64,000 bases of DNA, taken from Cytauxzoon felis. Its lineage: Eukaryota > Apicomplexa > Aconoidasida > Piroplasmida > Theileriidae. Made by a program: the position numbers and the translations under genes. Within the stretch, counting starts at the first letter, position 1, and each line of letters opens with the position of its first letter. This document shows, one piece after another, positions 44,705 through 58,232 of this stretch. Under the pieces are notes generated by a model. The model did no database searches and had not been told where the DNA came from. It was given only the letters and a program-made list of their open reading frames with translations. The DNA lies in assembly GCA_020283715.1 (NCBI GenBank), contig JAIQCW010000121.1, positions 116,499-180,498 of the forward strand, read 5' to 3'.

Positions 44705-45475
44705 TTAAGAATTAGATGATGTTACCATAAAGACTTTAGGAGATGTAGTGTAAATTGAATGGTAATTACACAATAATACAAACATATGTACTAGCGATAT
44801 CATAACTCCGTAAATGCTATAGAAAGTTGAGTAATTATAATTAATAAAAAACAAACTTTTCAATATACAAGAGTTCAAAACAGATGAAAAGTAATGTAGA
44901 AATGCTATTGAAGCGCAATACCTCAATATATCCAAAAATTATGCCGACAGCCACAATGATGTAATTAAAAATAGAGATTCTTGTTAGCCTTAAAAATATT
45001 ATGCTATTGTTTGTAAAATCTATATGAGATTTCATCCTTTGTCCGAAATATAAAACAAATATTGTATAAAAGAACATGAAGTATAATAAACGCGAATGTT
45101 TTTTATAAACCTTTTCATTATCTACAATAATTTAATTTATATTAATAAATAATTTATCATACCTGATCTAACAGATGAATAAACAATAAGAGGTTGATGC
45201 CCGGAGTTTTCATCATATATGGAATCTATACATGTTATTAATAAATGAGTTATAAATTAACCTTCTGATGAAATTAAAGGGTGTTTATTATTTATATTTA
45301 CAGAATCTACTGGTAAACCAATATTCAATGATCCATTTGGGTAAACAATTTGTGTTGGAGTTATGTTTTGTAAGCCATCATATTTGTTATCTGACACTAA
45401 TGATAACATATTGCGATTCCATAGGGCTGGTTCACCCTCTTTTAAATCTTCTAATAATAATCTATCTTTAATCAT
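44705..45475 (-). CDS. Small multipass membrane protein, four exons (217 aa)
   Basis: Exons 45475-45262, 45225-45163, 45121-44857 and 44816-44705; 654 nt, all phases match. The N-terminal ~95 residues are polar (MIKDRLLLEDLKEGEPALWN...), followed by four hydrophobic helices: LLYFMFFYTIFVLYF, IFNYIIVAVGIIFGYI, a Ser/Thr/Leu/Ile/Phe/Cys-rich helix in the third exon, and IYGVMISLVHMFVLLCN. The tail is short. No signal peptide; likely multipass with cytosolic N-terminus. No family was recognised. Confidence 0.65.
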
Positions 45476-45492
45476 CTTTATTTATTTAGTGA

Positions 45493-46192
45493 TTAACTAC
45501 AATAATCATCACCACAATGACCTTCCACATGACCCCCACCCATTATCTCAGTTGGAAATTCGTCCTCACTATCAGAAAAGACCCTAAGTTAATTATTTTA
45601 TTAGTATATGAAAAATCAAGTTACTTTATATCGTTTAAGCTTTGAACATTAATGCATGCGTTTACACCTATAATACACATTTATAATTTTAGTTAGTTTC
45701 ACATTACATTCATCTACATCCGGATTGAATGAGTCTTTTAATTTAGTATCTTTTTGTTTTGTATCATTAGATCTCTCCAGTTTTTGACGTTCGAAGTCTA
45801 CCAAATATTGATGATCTTTCGGTAAATCGACATCTCCAGATTCTATTCAATGACAGATATTTATTCATTAAACCCAACCTATTTGTCGATATAACTCTGC
45901 CTTCTCTTCAAGACGTTTCTTCCTAAATTTTGAGTTGGATGATTTCTCCAACCGATCCAATTTATCACGTAGCTCAACACCCGGATTTTTCAATTCGAAT
46001 GCATCAACCTATTTATAATTAAATATAATTTTTTACTATAAAAACCTTTTTCTTAGTCTCATGTTTTTCTATATCATTATCTATGTGTTTTTTGATGATC
46101 TTATTCAACACATTTAACGATCCTTTAGGTACGTTAATATTTTTTGGTTTACGTGGAACTAATGTACTCTCTGTAAGCCATCCATAAGACAT
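45493..46192 (-). CDS. CCDC174-like coiled-coil nuclear protein, four exons (180 aa)
   Basis: Exons 46192-46046, 46008-45879, 45842-45668 and 45583-45493; 543 nt, all phases match. The start MSYGWLTESTLVPRKPK and the block RLEEKAELYRQI followed by HQYLVDFERQKLE resemble CCDC174 (an exon-junction-complex-associated nuclear protein), whose matching block is LEEKAKLYEKM...YLVDF. The C-terminus is acidic and Gly/His-rich. No membrane segment. The ATG is set by the conserved SYGWLTES start. Moderate family confidence. Confidence 0.55.
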
Positions 46193-46249
46193 TTTATAAT
46201 TAATATATATATGAATATTAATACACAATGTTAGTGAGTTTATTTAAAA

Positions 46250-49200
46250 TTATATAGTTATTGAGTGTTCACTACATATTTTGGCCAATAAACCCTGATT
46301 TGATATATCATCAGGTTTACATTCACCCACAATTCTACCTTGATCTAGTATTAATACACGATCACATAGACTAAATAATAATATGAATAAAATTCTTGAC
46401 TAACCTTAAGGATTCCGTATGATGTGCTACAATGAATACTATACAATTATTAAAATATCTTCGTAATAGCACATGAATGGGTTTTATGTTATAATTTTCA
46501 TCTCTAGTAGCTATAGTTGATTCGTCAACCAAAATTATGCGCACTTTATCCAATTCTAAATATAGTCTTGCTAGGTTCAAATATTGCAAATGCGCATCAG
46601 ATAAAATAACATAATTTTCTCCTCCAAAACTCTTATCAATGCATATACTTTGCCAATTTTTGCGGATTTCTATGGATAATTGTTCTTTATTACGTAAAGA
46701 AGATATGTAATCACTTATGGTACACTTTTGTAATGCATCCCATATCATATCGTCATTATACTTGTTGTGAGGATCAATATAATTACGTATTGTCCATCCA
46801 GCCAATAATGGAGGTGTATGAGGTATATTACCTATGAGTTTACTTAACTCACTATCAGGTATATCGCCTATATCTACTCCATCAATCGTCATTTTTCCTT
46901 TGGTTAATGGTAACAACCCAGACAAGGTCAACAATAATGTACTTTTACCTATAATTTATATTTTTTAATAACGAATCAGACAAACCCGCTCCCGTACGAC
47001 CTACTATTCCAATTTGTTCACATGGCTTTGTTATTAATGTTATTGATGTAAGGCTCGTTTTTTTATAATCAATAGGAGTAATTACATCATCCGTGTTGTA
47101 ATCTACAGTGACATCGATCATTCGAATCCCTCTTTCATTAACATCTTGGTAATCAATATTATCAATCGATATATTTCTATCATTGCTTTTAATATTTGTT
47201 CTATGATTTGGAGTGAGTTTTGCAAGTTCCTATAGATAAATTGTGTTGATAATAACAATACATACCTGTAAACGCTGAGATGCGCACATTTCAGATTCCA
47301 ATTCAACAGTGCGTGATAGAGTAGATTTTAACAATTTAGCAAATCTAAAGGAATATGCTAATGCTAAACCTATTTCAGCACTAACAACATTTTCATAGTC
47401 CGAAACTATTTTACCAGTTTTCAAGTAGCTATAAATCAAAGGTATAATGGGCACCAACATATTAATAACAACAAGAGGATATGCCACTATACGTAACCTT
47501 ATTATAGTCCAGCTAGCTGCTGCATGTGTAAAAAATTTGGTACGCTGATGAATTGATAAATATTTCAAAAATTGGGACATAGTAAACTCCTCCCGTTTAC
47601 TAGAACGTATAACCAATGAACCATTTATACTCTGGCTTAATATTGAACATAAACTACTTCTAGATTCCAATGTGGCCCTCATATTCTCTCTAAATTGTAT
47701 TTTATATAATAATTATTTAATCTATAACAAACATGCACATTGGTATATAATTGCGAAATACAAACATATACGATCCAATAACTAAGATTGGCATTAATGG
47801 AATAGACCATTTACTTAAATAACATAATGATATCGCCTAAAGATTAATTATGATGGTAAATACACAATAAATACCGTTAGAATCGTAAATAATGTGGTTG
47901 ATACTGCGTGCGAAAACCTCCTAAATAGACTATAATCAACATATGATTGATCCGTAGATAAACGATTATTTATACTACCTATTGAAATTTGATTGTATAA
48001 CGCCAAAGAACAGTTTAATATCCCCCTTAAAGCAGATTCATATATTCTATATGCAGCTTTTAGTGTTCCTTGTGCTTCTAACAATGATCTCCATAACATT
48101 AGTACAATTGCTGTACTTGTTACAAATGTAAACAAGTATAAGTGATTTAATTTGCGTTTGGCATCCTCATCGTAGCATTGATTTTGTATTATTTCCAATG
48201 ATTTCAAATCCTGAACATTTACAACATTTTTGCTCATGTTGCATGAACTACCGTCACCCAATGATGACCATCTTGCAATGACAAGTTCTGAACCCACATC
48301 CAATACCATTGCAAAAATTGATAAAAACAATAACAAAAACACTAATCTCAACCCTACTTTACGCAAATACCAGATAAAATGTTCCATTTTTATTGACCCT
48401 CTTGCTTGTAAACTACCCAATATATATGTCGGTGGAACAGTTGAATCTAAATCAGGACTTGTATCAATACAATTATTACGATGTAATTCCATATTTTCCT
48501 CTTGTGTAGGCTCAGAATATGTATCCAAATAATCATTTACCGACATTCCAGAATCTATTCGACAATTAGACATTTGATATATTACAAATGATGGATGATC
48601 CATTTTTATTCCGGCACTGGCTACCAATCTTACCATATCCGGTTGTAAAACTAATACTACACATGAATCCTTAATCAAACCATCTCTCCCGAACAAACCG
48701 TTAAATAATCTCACACTTAATGATGGGTCCAATACAGAAAATATATCATCAAAACAGTACAACGAATATTTGATGGAATAAATATTATCCGAATCGATCA
48801 ATTGGTTGTAGAGACTTCTAGCTAATGATATACGAACTCTTTGTCCAGTGCTCAAATTATGCCCACCCTCATCAACCTCTCGCAAGTCACCATTGTTCCA
48901 TGAATTGAAGTCAGCATCCAATTCAGTAATCTTTATAATTTTACTGTATAATATATTGTTCATTTCATGTCCAAAAAGTATAGTATCCCGTACAGTACCA
49001 ACAGATATCCACGGATCTTGTCCTACATATCCTACAGGTAACTTTAATTCATATGGTGTTACTATTGATGATCCTATAATAATGATATAAACACAATATT
49101 AAAACATAACGAACCTTCAATCAATTTAGATTCCCCTAGTAACGCATTAATTAATGATGATTTACCTGATCCACAGGGTCCAATTATAATTGACACTTGT

Positions 49201-50983
49201 CCAGATTCCAATGTTAATGATAGATCTTGTACGTTAAGCTTCCCATTTCTAGTAAAAGTTGCATGATCAAATTTTACAACGAATGGATATTCTTCTAGAA
49301 CTTCTATTGTGTCATCTTGAATAGGTAACACGCTTCTAGATGTCTCAAACTGCCATCCCATATCATTAAAATTAACAACGATAGGATCAGTTGTACCAGT
49401 TTTTTGCGCACTATTAAAAGTAATCATATCCTTTATACTATTCATAAATTTCATCAATGAATACGGTAAATGTGAAGAAATACTTTTGGATAATTGCTCC
49501 AAAGCGCCTTTCCTCTTGCTAACAACGTTATTATAATAGATGCTGTTGTATCTTCCGATTCGGTTATTTCTGACAATATTTTTACGTCTGGTCGTAACAT
49601 CATAATCTGTAATAATGTGATTATCCAATACTTTTCTGTAAATAAACGATTCTAGACGATTACAAGATACAGCTGCTTCTAAATGATCACTAATGTCAGA
49701 GGGCAATTCTTTAAATGGTTTAATAAAATAACTCAATGTATGTAATAGAGGGATTGAGAAGCTTGGACTCAATGTTACTCCATTAACATTAGGCGATTGT
49801 TCCCTTATTGAAATTAAAAAAACGGCAATTGCTAGCATATTAGGTAATGACAAACCTAACCACGAACCTATTGATGCAAGATATGTTCGTTTAAGACAAA
49901 TCTGTAACTCATGAGTTCTACTGGTAAGTATAGATTTAGTTGCGAATGGAATCCATCTTAATAGTCTTAAATGTCTCAAATCTTCCAATATAGTTTGAGT
50001 TTTAAATATTCTTAGATCCATTTTACTTACATGCCTACCAACCAATTTAGCACTCTGGCACTCCGATAACAACATCAATAAGGTAACCATTATGATAAAA
50101 AATACACCTCTTAAAGCAGTAAACCCTATTTGTGTATATAACCAAGCCCCAACAATGATGATTTTAAGTGGTATAGTTATTAAATCTATTATTTTTAGCA
50201 TACCCCAAGCTACTTCGCTTACATCAAATAAAGCCAAATTCATGACACTCAACCCCTCATTTTCATCAGTATCTTCAACTTGATTAGTGTTATACCCCTT
50301 TAAAATAGTTTCAATATCATTTTTTTCGTTGTTATTAAGTTTTTCAACGATATAATCCCTTGTTATAATTTTTCTAAACAAAAATGAAAACAATAAATTT
50401 TCTATTCTACATGACATTCTTTTATAATAGAAATGATGATGTCCATCAGTAAATATGTCAGTTAATTGTGCGATCCATATTAATATCGATAAAGATATAT
50501 CTATATGATATACATATATACAGTAATTATAAACTTACACATAATTATATCAGTTCCAGTCTTAGGCGTAATTTGTTTCATTACATATTTTAAAAGATAA
50601 ATATTAAATATCTCAAAGATATCTCTAAAAATAGTGAAGATTATGAGCCATAGGAATGAATGTCTAAAAACACGTATTATACATACACGTGTCCTACCGA
50701 TTAGTCTATCCCATATCGACCAATAATTAGGATCTCTATAATTTTGTAAATATAGACCAAATTCAGTTACTGCAAATTGATCGAAATCACCATCAGGAAT
50801 CCTAGGATATTGATGTGCTTCTAACATTCCTTTACAGCCTACATTTATCCATCGAGTAAGCCATGAAAATGACAAAAAGTTGCATCCTCTAGACTGATCA
50901 TAAGAGATAAATCCATTTTTTTCAGTGTATTCATGTTTGTTTTGATCCTTTAAGTTTAAATTTCTATGCGTTTGTTTTTCCAT
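46250..50983 (-). CDS. ABCC/MRP-type ABC transporter, eight exons (1,488 aa)
   Basis: Exons 50983-50539, 50500-49115, 49073-47875, 47836-47733, 47689-47266, 47229-46986, 46948-46405 and 46370-46250; 4,467 nt, all phases match. Layout TMD1-NBD1-TMD2-NBD2. NBD1 has Walker A GPCGSGKSS, Q-loop VGQDPW, signature LSTGQRVRISLARS, and Walker B CFDDIFS with Asp after the usual Asp, as in ABCC NBD1. NBD2 has Walker A GRTGAGKST (formed across an intron), Walker B IILVDES with Glu, H-loop VAHH, but a degenerate signature (LSDAHLQYLNLARL). Each TMD has about six hydrophobic helices. It is presumably a plasma- or organelle-membrane exporter of conjugated anions; substrate is unknown. Confidence 0.85.
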
Positions 50984-52044
50984 TTTAACGATATTATAGG
51001 AATTATAATATATCTAAATAGATATACCAAAACATAAACAGTTTTAAATCGAAACAGAATCTAGCATATCCATTTATTCAGACATTGTATATAACAAATA
51101 TAAAATAATATCAACGGGAGTAATATTTTCTAATAACAATCCTTATATATTTATATCGTAAATTTTTTGTAGGATCATTAATTTCATATAAATAGTGGCA
51201 TCATATAATGAATCAATTTGTTGCTGCCATCTTAAAATTTAACAACTGTATTTATATAGGAAAGTCAAATTATAAGTAGAATAAAATATATAAGACCGTT
51301 AAAACAAAAATAAATATATAGATTATGACATGGACATTCAACACAACCTAGCGAATATATTTAGATTAATGTAAAAGTAGTGTAAATAACCACAGTCACA
51401 GATCAAAAATGTAACAAACAATCGATAAAACATAGCATGTAATAAATTATACATTAATTTAGTGAATTATTAATTGATTTATGTCGTTAGGATTAATATG
51501 CAGAAAAATAATTTTAGACAATATAATTAAAATTCATAGTAATGTACATAAGATTCTAATGTTATGGAATCTACAGGCTATTAAATAAATATGTTTGGAG
51601 AATATATATCTTAAAATAGTTAAATATTTGGACGTGCACTGAGCCAAGATCTCTCTGAAACTAGATGCGATCACAAACAATGTACCTTAAGGTTTTTTAA
51701 AATTAGAACAAAAACTCTTGAATAATTTATTGTTAAAGGATTCTTTAAATATATTTTTAATGAATGTATAATACAGTTGTGATGAGGAGGTAATTATAAT
51801 ACCACATTATGCGTTAATTCAAAGAATAATAATCTAATAAAAGATTAATAATTCTTAAATATGGTATTATAATATAACAAATACAAAATGTATTCTTTTG
51901 AACCTCACCATTTAATGTTTATATATGTATAATATTATAAATGTCTTACTCCATTGTTATTATCATGTAATATTATTAATTATGAAGAAATGTAACATTT
52001 AATCAAACAATTTTATATGTTTCGTTAGTTTAACAAATGATCTG
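50984..52044. other. Intergenic region between divergent genes
   Basis: About 1.06 kb of AT-rich DNA between the starts of the ABC transporter (minus) and the Nar1-like gene (plus). It must carry both promoters. No open frame, RNA gene or repeat was recognised. Confidence 0.5.
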
Positions 52045-53930
52045 ATGATGTATTCAAACGCCATAAAAATCAGCGGATTAAATGATTATTTAACTCCTGG
52101 CGAGGAATGTATATTGCCTATAAAAACAACGCCTAATAGTTATGAAATAAAATTGAATGATTTGAGTAATATTCGTTCAAAAATGACTTCTGTCGACAAC
52201 AGTACCAAGGTCACAGTGGGCTTAAGTGACTGTTTATCATGTTCGGGTTGTTTAACTACATCTGAAGAATTAATAACAAGAAATGATGGATATCTTGAAA
52301 TAATGGATAAAATCAGCAAATCTGATACATGTGCTGTATCAATATCACCTCAAACTGTATCAATATTTGCCAGTTATTATAAATTGGACCCAATAACTAC
52401 AATAAGGAAACTATCATATCTATTCAGGAAACTTGGCGCTAAATATGTATATGATATGAGCATAGGTGAGGGTATATCGCTACATGAGTGCAAAATGGAA
52501 TATTGTAGACGTTTTCTGGAGGGTTGTCCTGAAAATATTCGTAAAAAGTTTGATGAAGGACAATATATTCCTCATAATTACAAAGAAATGGGATTTAATA
52601 AAGATACCCTTCCTATAATAACAGGTCATTGCCCTGGTTGGACATTATATGCTGAAAAAACTCAAACTAACAGGATTGTAGATAAAATTAGCCATATATC
52701 ATCGAGTCAACAAGTACAAGGTCTTTTAATTAAAACATTGATTCATATTGAATCATATTATACACAATTAGCCAATTTAACATATTTGCATTTATACAAT
52801 GGCTTACGCCCTATTAACAACAACCAAATTCGCAATGATTTTAATATATTCTCATTTATTAAAATGAAATACCCAGGTATAGTTGTACCTTTTAAAGATA
52901 TTTACCACGTTTCTATCGCGCCATGTTATGATAAAAAAATAGAATCTCTACGTCCGCAGTATAATTACAATTTCAAACATTTCTTTAGTAGCCTTAACGA
53001 TAATCCCAACAATGATTATAATATAAAATTGGTTGATGATTGTTTGTCAACCGGTGATATACAGCATATTCTTAATACACTAAACATAGACTTCTCTACA
53101 TTGCCTGAACATTCATTGGATCATTTATATTCACTTCACACACATATGATATATTCCAAATATTTTAATTATCGCAATATCGGTACAAATTTAGCTTTTA
53201 AACAGTCATACAACGATATTAATGAAGATGAATATGACAACTTGGATTTTTCTCCATATATTAGGCCAAGTAAACTTTATACGCAATCTGGTGGATTTGC
53301 CGAGGAAATATTTAAGTATGCATCGAAATATCTATTTGGAATTAACGTGTCTGAACCTAAATTTATTAAAACATTAAATGAAGATTTCATGGTATGTGTA
53401 ATTATGATTAATAATTTTACTTGTAGGAATGTACTTTAAAGGCTGACGATGAAATTCTTTTGAGATTTGTAATTGCTAATGGTTATAAAAATATACAAAA
53501 TATAATCCAATTATTAAAACAAAACGATTCTATTAGTTTTATTGAATTAATGTCATGTCCAGGAGGATGTTTTAATGGAGCTGGTCAATTTATTCAAAAA
53601 GATATAAATGATTATAATGTTGACACATTATACAATTCTATAAAAAATTCGATCGTATATAAGTATATTAAAGATATTATTTTTCCACAAAACACAAAAT
53701 ATAATAATAATACACGTGATATTACTGCTCCTGAGCTAACTAAGGAATCATTTAACATATACATAAGATCGAGCAGATATATAAACACTGAAGATCGCAT
53801 AGAGGTGTTGAGATTGACGGAATTCATAATACCGAGATTGTATGGACTAATAGATAATAACATAATAAAAACTATACTAAAATCTCTAGAAGATATAAAT
53901 ATAAACACGATAAAACAGTTAAAATGGTAG
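52045..53930 (+). CDS. Nar1/NARF-like (CIAO3) iron-sulfur assembly protein, two exons (616 aa)
   Basis: Exon 1 52045-53391, a 35-nt GTATGT intron, exon 2 53427-53930. Similar to Fe-only hydrogenases and to Nar1, the cytosolic Fe-S protein that carries clusters to the targeting complex. The N-terminal cluster motif CLSCSGCLTTSE matches CxxCxxC...E, with a further upstream Cys (EEC). The hydrogenase-like core has CPGWTLYAEKT, IAPCYDKK.E (family APCYDKK), SGGFAEE, and MSCPGGCFNGAGQ (family CPGGCxNGGGQ). The catalytic hydrogenase H-cluster environment is reduced, as in Nar1. The second ATG of MM is a possible start. Cytosolic. Confidence 0.87.
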
Positions 53931-53932
53931 AT

Positions 53933-54514
53933 TTAATTCATACCACTTAATCTAGATTTCCTCCTTTCTTTCAATAGTTTGGCCTTTGCTCTGAGTGCTT
54001 CAACCATCTCTGTTTTTGCCTTTTGCTTAACCCAAGCATTCTTCTGTTCATGAATAGATTCTAACAATACCCTCTTGTTCTTGAATTGATTACCTTTGCA
54101 TCTCATATAAAATGAGTGGTACATGTGTGAATCTATCTTTTTGGAATCGCGTAATTTACGCAACAAACGACGTAATACACGTTGACGACGCATCCATAGC
54201 AGTTTAGCTGGTTGACGGGCTCCCTTTGAACCTCTACGCTTGCCAATACCACAATGCCTACCGAGTCTTTTAGACAAATGGTATAGACGAATTCTTGATC
54301 TACTGTGAGGGGCAGCCGATTTTTTAATGATTAAACCATCACTTATCATTTTACGTATACTAAATCTAGAATTCGCCATAGCTATTTCATTAATTTCATT
54401 TGGATCCAACCAAACACGACCCTTACCACACTTCAAAACAGAGGCGGCCAACCTCTTTTGTAATTTTAGCATCTAATATAATATAAATAAATATTTAATA
54501 TATATAATTACCAT
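53933..54514 (-). CDS. RPL19: 60S ribosomal protein eL19
   Basis: The main exon (54472-53933) encodes the full eL19 pattern: [83 protein letters not shown] and a long helical Lys/Arg/Glu tail. A 39-nt GTAATT...TATTAG intron (54511-54473) immediately follows an upstream ATG (54514-54512), which would place the start codon alone in the first exon, a common arrangement for ribosomal protein genes. Starting directly at 54472 is the alternative and differs by one residue. Component of the large ribosomal subunit. Confidence 0.95.
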
Positions 54515-54949
54515 TTTTATTTATAAAATTGTCTAATCACTAAATAATATATTAACTATTATATATTGCTCTATTGTTAAATCCTACAAATGAGCAATAA
54601 TACCCAAGAATACAATCAAATATGCTATATATGTATTGTATAGGATTATCTATATATATAATTAATTGCTATCATATAAACATCAACGATAATGAGCGAT
54701 GTTTATAGGCTATGGGGTCATGATAGTCAAAATAGAGGATCAGGATTCCCCATCCATATGTTGTCGTTGGATTCCTATATATATGGAGATTTTTTCTAAT
54801 TTAATACATGAATATTTTGTACTCGTTACATTGGATTGCAATGATGAATTACTTTCCTGATGTGTACTAATATTACACATATAATGATATGGCTTTGGAC
54901 AATAGTACTAGATAGCATCCCCTAATTTTCAATTAAATTAAAAAACATA
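54515..54949. promoter_or_regulatory. Divergent spacer between eL19 and NTH1 genes
   Basis: AT-rich 435-bp interval between two divergent starts; it must contain the strong eL19 promoter. No specific motif was assigned. Confidence 0.45.
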
Positions 54950-56178
54950 ATGTATCCATGTTTTAGATACATTTTTAGTATTTCATCACTACTATTTATT
55001 ACATTTAAATCATTTATAAAAACGTTGAAATCTTTTCGAAACAATGTAGACAGTCGAGGTATTTAAAAACTATATAAATATAATCTCCCAAATAGGATGG
55101 ATAGTTCCACATAATTATATCTCTAAATGTTCAATAGATAATAGACCTCAAATTGATAACAAAATAGCAATCGCTGACGAGTGTACTATAGAAGATTGTA
55201 TTACAAGTGTTGATAAAAATACTCAACAATTTAACGTATATGATCATTTGAATAATTTATTAAATATGAAAGTGGATATGGAGCCGTTGATTAAAAAAAA
55301 GAGGAAGATAGAATCTTTAGAACTATCATATGACACTAAGAAACAACCCTTTCGTTATGTAAATGACGATGAATGTAAAATACCTAATTTTTCTAAAGTA
55401 TGGAACGCTATTGTTGATATGAGAAAAGATGTATGTTTAATATAAATATATATTTATTATTTTTCGCAGAAAAACGCGCCCGTTGATACCATGGGAGCTC
55501 ATTGTTTAGCTGATGAAAACGTAGAACCACATATATTTCAATATCAAACATTGGTAGCATGTATGTTATCAAGTCAGACTAAGGATTCTGTTACTGCATC
55601 TGCTATGCAATCACTAAAAAAATATGGCTTGACGATTGATAACATACTTGATACACCCGAAGAAAAGTTGGATTCATTAATATCAGAAGTCGGATTTCAT
55701 AAAACTAAAGCAAAAAATATTAAGAGAACATCACAAATTTTGCATGAAAAATATAATGATAGGGTTCCCGATACATTAGAAGAACTTACATCATTACCAG
55801 GTATAGGTCCAAAGATGGCTAACCTTATCCTCCAATTGGTATATTAACTATTTTTATTATCATGACAATTGTAGGCTTTTAAACGCATAGACGGAATTGC
55901 TGTAGACTTGCATGTACACAGGATTTCTAACAGACTGGGATGGGTACACACAAAAACACCCGAAGAAACGCGAATTAAATTGGAAGAATTATTACCAAAG
56001 TACGTTTTAAATATTAATTTTTATAACATATTAAAGAAAATTGTGGGCAGAGGTTAATCATCTTATCGTTGGTTTTGGACAAACTATTTGTACTGCCGCG
56101 GGACCAGGATGCGCAACGTGCGGAGCCAACAAATGGTGTCCAACGGGGATATCTAATCTATCCAGGAGTAAGATCTAG
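54950..56178 (+). CDS. NTH1: Endonuclease III/NTH1 DNA glycosylase-lyase, five exons (359 aa)
   Basis: Exons 54950-55058, 55096-55430, 55470-55838, 55875-55999 and 56037-56178; 1,080 nt, all phases match. The N-terminus ([31 protein letters not shown]) is hydrophobic and basic, consistent with targeting to mitochondrion or apicoplast. The catalytic domain starts near residue 150: CMLSSQTKD, then the helix-hairpin-helix [10 protein letters not shown] with the catalytic Lys, and [15 protein letters not shown] with the catalytic Asp. The [4Fe-4S] loop near the C-terminus is intact: C-x6-C-x2-C-x5-C ([17 protein letters not shown]). The enzyme removes oxidised pyrimidines in base-excision repair. 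The upstream half is unusually long and low-complexity. Confidence 0.92.
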
Positions 56179-56249
56179 ATATTAAATTATTACTGTTCAT
56201 GTTATATTCTTGTTAACTACTGTTCTAAATAGTGATTTAAAATGTGAAT

Positions 56250-57518
56250 TTATTCAACGGTAAAGTTTTTGGGGAAAAAATTATGAAGGTGACTCCATGA
56301 TGTTACTCGCGAATATTTAAGTTTCCTATATATAATTTAAATAAATTATAAAAATACATACCTAAATGATACCATTCCTTTATACGCTTCGTATGATATA
56401 TCAATATCGTCCATCTGATGAGTAATGATAAATATATTGGATAAACAAACGATTATATTTTCTATCGATTCACTATGATTTTTTATCATTAATGATATCA
56501 ATTCATCGCCTTCATCCGTTGGGTTAAAATAACCAAAGGTCTTTTTAGCCAATTCAATTCGTCTGCACCTCCTTGACCTTAGTTGGTTACTAAGAACAAT
56601 TTTAGGATACTTAATAGTTGAACTAGTTAGTGTTTTACCAATCTGCAATGATACAAGTTGGTTTTGGGGTATATTTTCCAATAGTTCAGATACTATACTA
56701 CATATTGGAAATTCATCATCACTGGCATCTACAATGCGGGTAATTATAAGATGTTTTATATTCTTCATATATGGTGATAGATTAAGCAATGTTGAACCAT
56801 GTACCGGTTGTTCAAATATTAAAACTTCTAAACCATTCATACTCCCAATAAATTTGGATTCTATGTAGTCCAATATGATAGGGCTGACTCTCGTAAACAA
56901 TATCTTATTGTACACACATCCTGCGCTGATGTACAAGAAATTCATATTCTGAAGAAACGTAACCAATTTTATTAATATGTATTCTTTAGGATATTTATCG
57001 ATGTTTGTATGCGATTGCGATATATAATCATCCATATGGAAATTATCAAAATTACTTTCAACATTATGTATATTAAAAAACAATGAATCGTATAATAGTC
57101 TAATAAAAGCTGGTATTTGATCAATGCGCAATTCTAGCCTATTTATGTTACGGACGAATCTACATATATTACTAAAATAGAAATTACATTCAAATAAATC
57201 AATAAAACGACAATCAATACAATTCCAACAAGATTTAAAATGAAAACTACGATCCCAGGACTTAGATACCGTTCGCATCAATAACCTTTCATAAAACGGT
57301 ATATATTTTAATATTTCAGCTATTACAGCACTCCTATTAAACACTTGTATCACACGTTCTTCTTTTACTTGAAAGGCTAAGTGGGATAAACTAGGCAGAC
57401 TCGCACAACATCCTGTTCGTAATTGGCACGATTTATCCTTAAAACTACATTCCTCATTATTTATCATTAGCATTTTATATAATATTTTACTATTATTTAT
57501 AAAGACATATTCTATCAT
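56250..57518 (-). CDS. F-box-like protein, two exons (410 aa)
   Basis: Exon 1 57518-56362, a 36-nt GTATGT intron, exon 2 56325-56250 ending in TAA; 1,233 nt in total. An F-box-like motif lies near residues 60-100 (AVIAEILKYIPFYERLLMRTVSKSW), the usual site for Skp1 binding. The rest is Leu/Ile rich, with LRR-like spacing (for example NINRLELR, LSPYMKNIKHLIIT). Start may instead be the internal ATG at MLMINNEE, about 16 codons downstream. Probable substrate receptor of an SCF ubiquitin ligase by analogy; substrates are unknown. Confidence 0.6.
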
Positions 57519-57807
57519 CTGTTGTTGAATGCATCTAGGTGCATTAACTCATTTCAATATCATATATGTATATACTCTATAACATCAATTCTCCTGTCTA
57601 TCATATTTAGACAACTTTTAGGCAAAACTATCATTCATCTAGACCATACTTGTTAGATATCGATAATATTTGATGCTACAATAATATCCTACATGAATTC
57701 TTATTATATTTATCGATGAGATATCACTGTCGTTCTAAAGCAACACCTCCACGGACGTCATCAAATATAAGAATAGCTTTATCAACGAGTTAACTATAGC
57801 TCCTAAT

Positions 57808-58128
57808 ATGGTAGAATCTCTCACAAAAAAGGTAGAAAGTGACTGGTTATCAAGTGTCATAAATAAATCAGACGCATCTGATTCTAAAAATATTGAAGCA
57901 ATACATAACATACATCAAGATCTATATTATTGTGATAAAAATTTAATTAAATCATTAGGTGAAAAAAGTTTGTTATTTACAAAACTGTCTAATGTAAAGC
58001 CTTTGGGTAGCATGTGTAAATTCGGTGAAAAGGATTTTGATAGAGAGTCGTGGAGTGAATATACAAAATCAGTTACAAGAATTTATCGCACAAAACATTC
58101 AACATTTATCAGAAATAATAACAGTTAA
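57808..58128 (+). CDS. Hypothetical protein (106 aa)
   Basis: Single exon starting MVESLTKKVESDWLSSVINK, with no signal peptide, no membrane segment and no recognised domain. It is polar, with Lys/Ser-rich composition and a DFDRESWSEYTKSVTRIYR helix near the C-terminus. It ends about 100 bp before the SAHH-like gene, on the same strand. Confidence 0.55.
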   Translation: MVESLTKKVESDWLSSVINKSDASDSKNIEAIHNIHQDLYYCDKNLIKSLGEKSLLFTKLSNVKPLGSMCKFGEKDFDRESWSEYTKSVTRIYRTKHSTFIRNNNS

Positions 58129-58232
58129 AATATATCTAAATTATTTATAACATATGACTCGTTAATTTTTCGTATTATCCATGACCCCATTTGTATGTCT
58201 GTGTCATAATTTTTATTAAAAATTCTGCCCAA

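Noticed and set aside
50984..52044. Possible tRNA or other structured RNA in a long intergenic gap
   Set aside because: I looked for tRNA-like box A/box B spacing and cloverleaf arms and found none that held up. A covariance-model scan would be needed to exclude weaker candidates.
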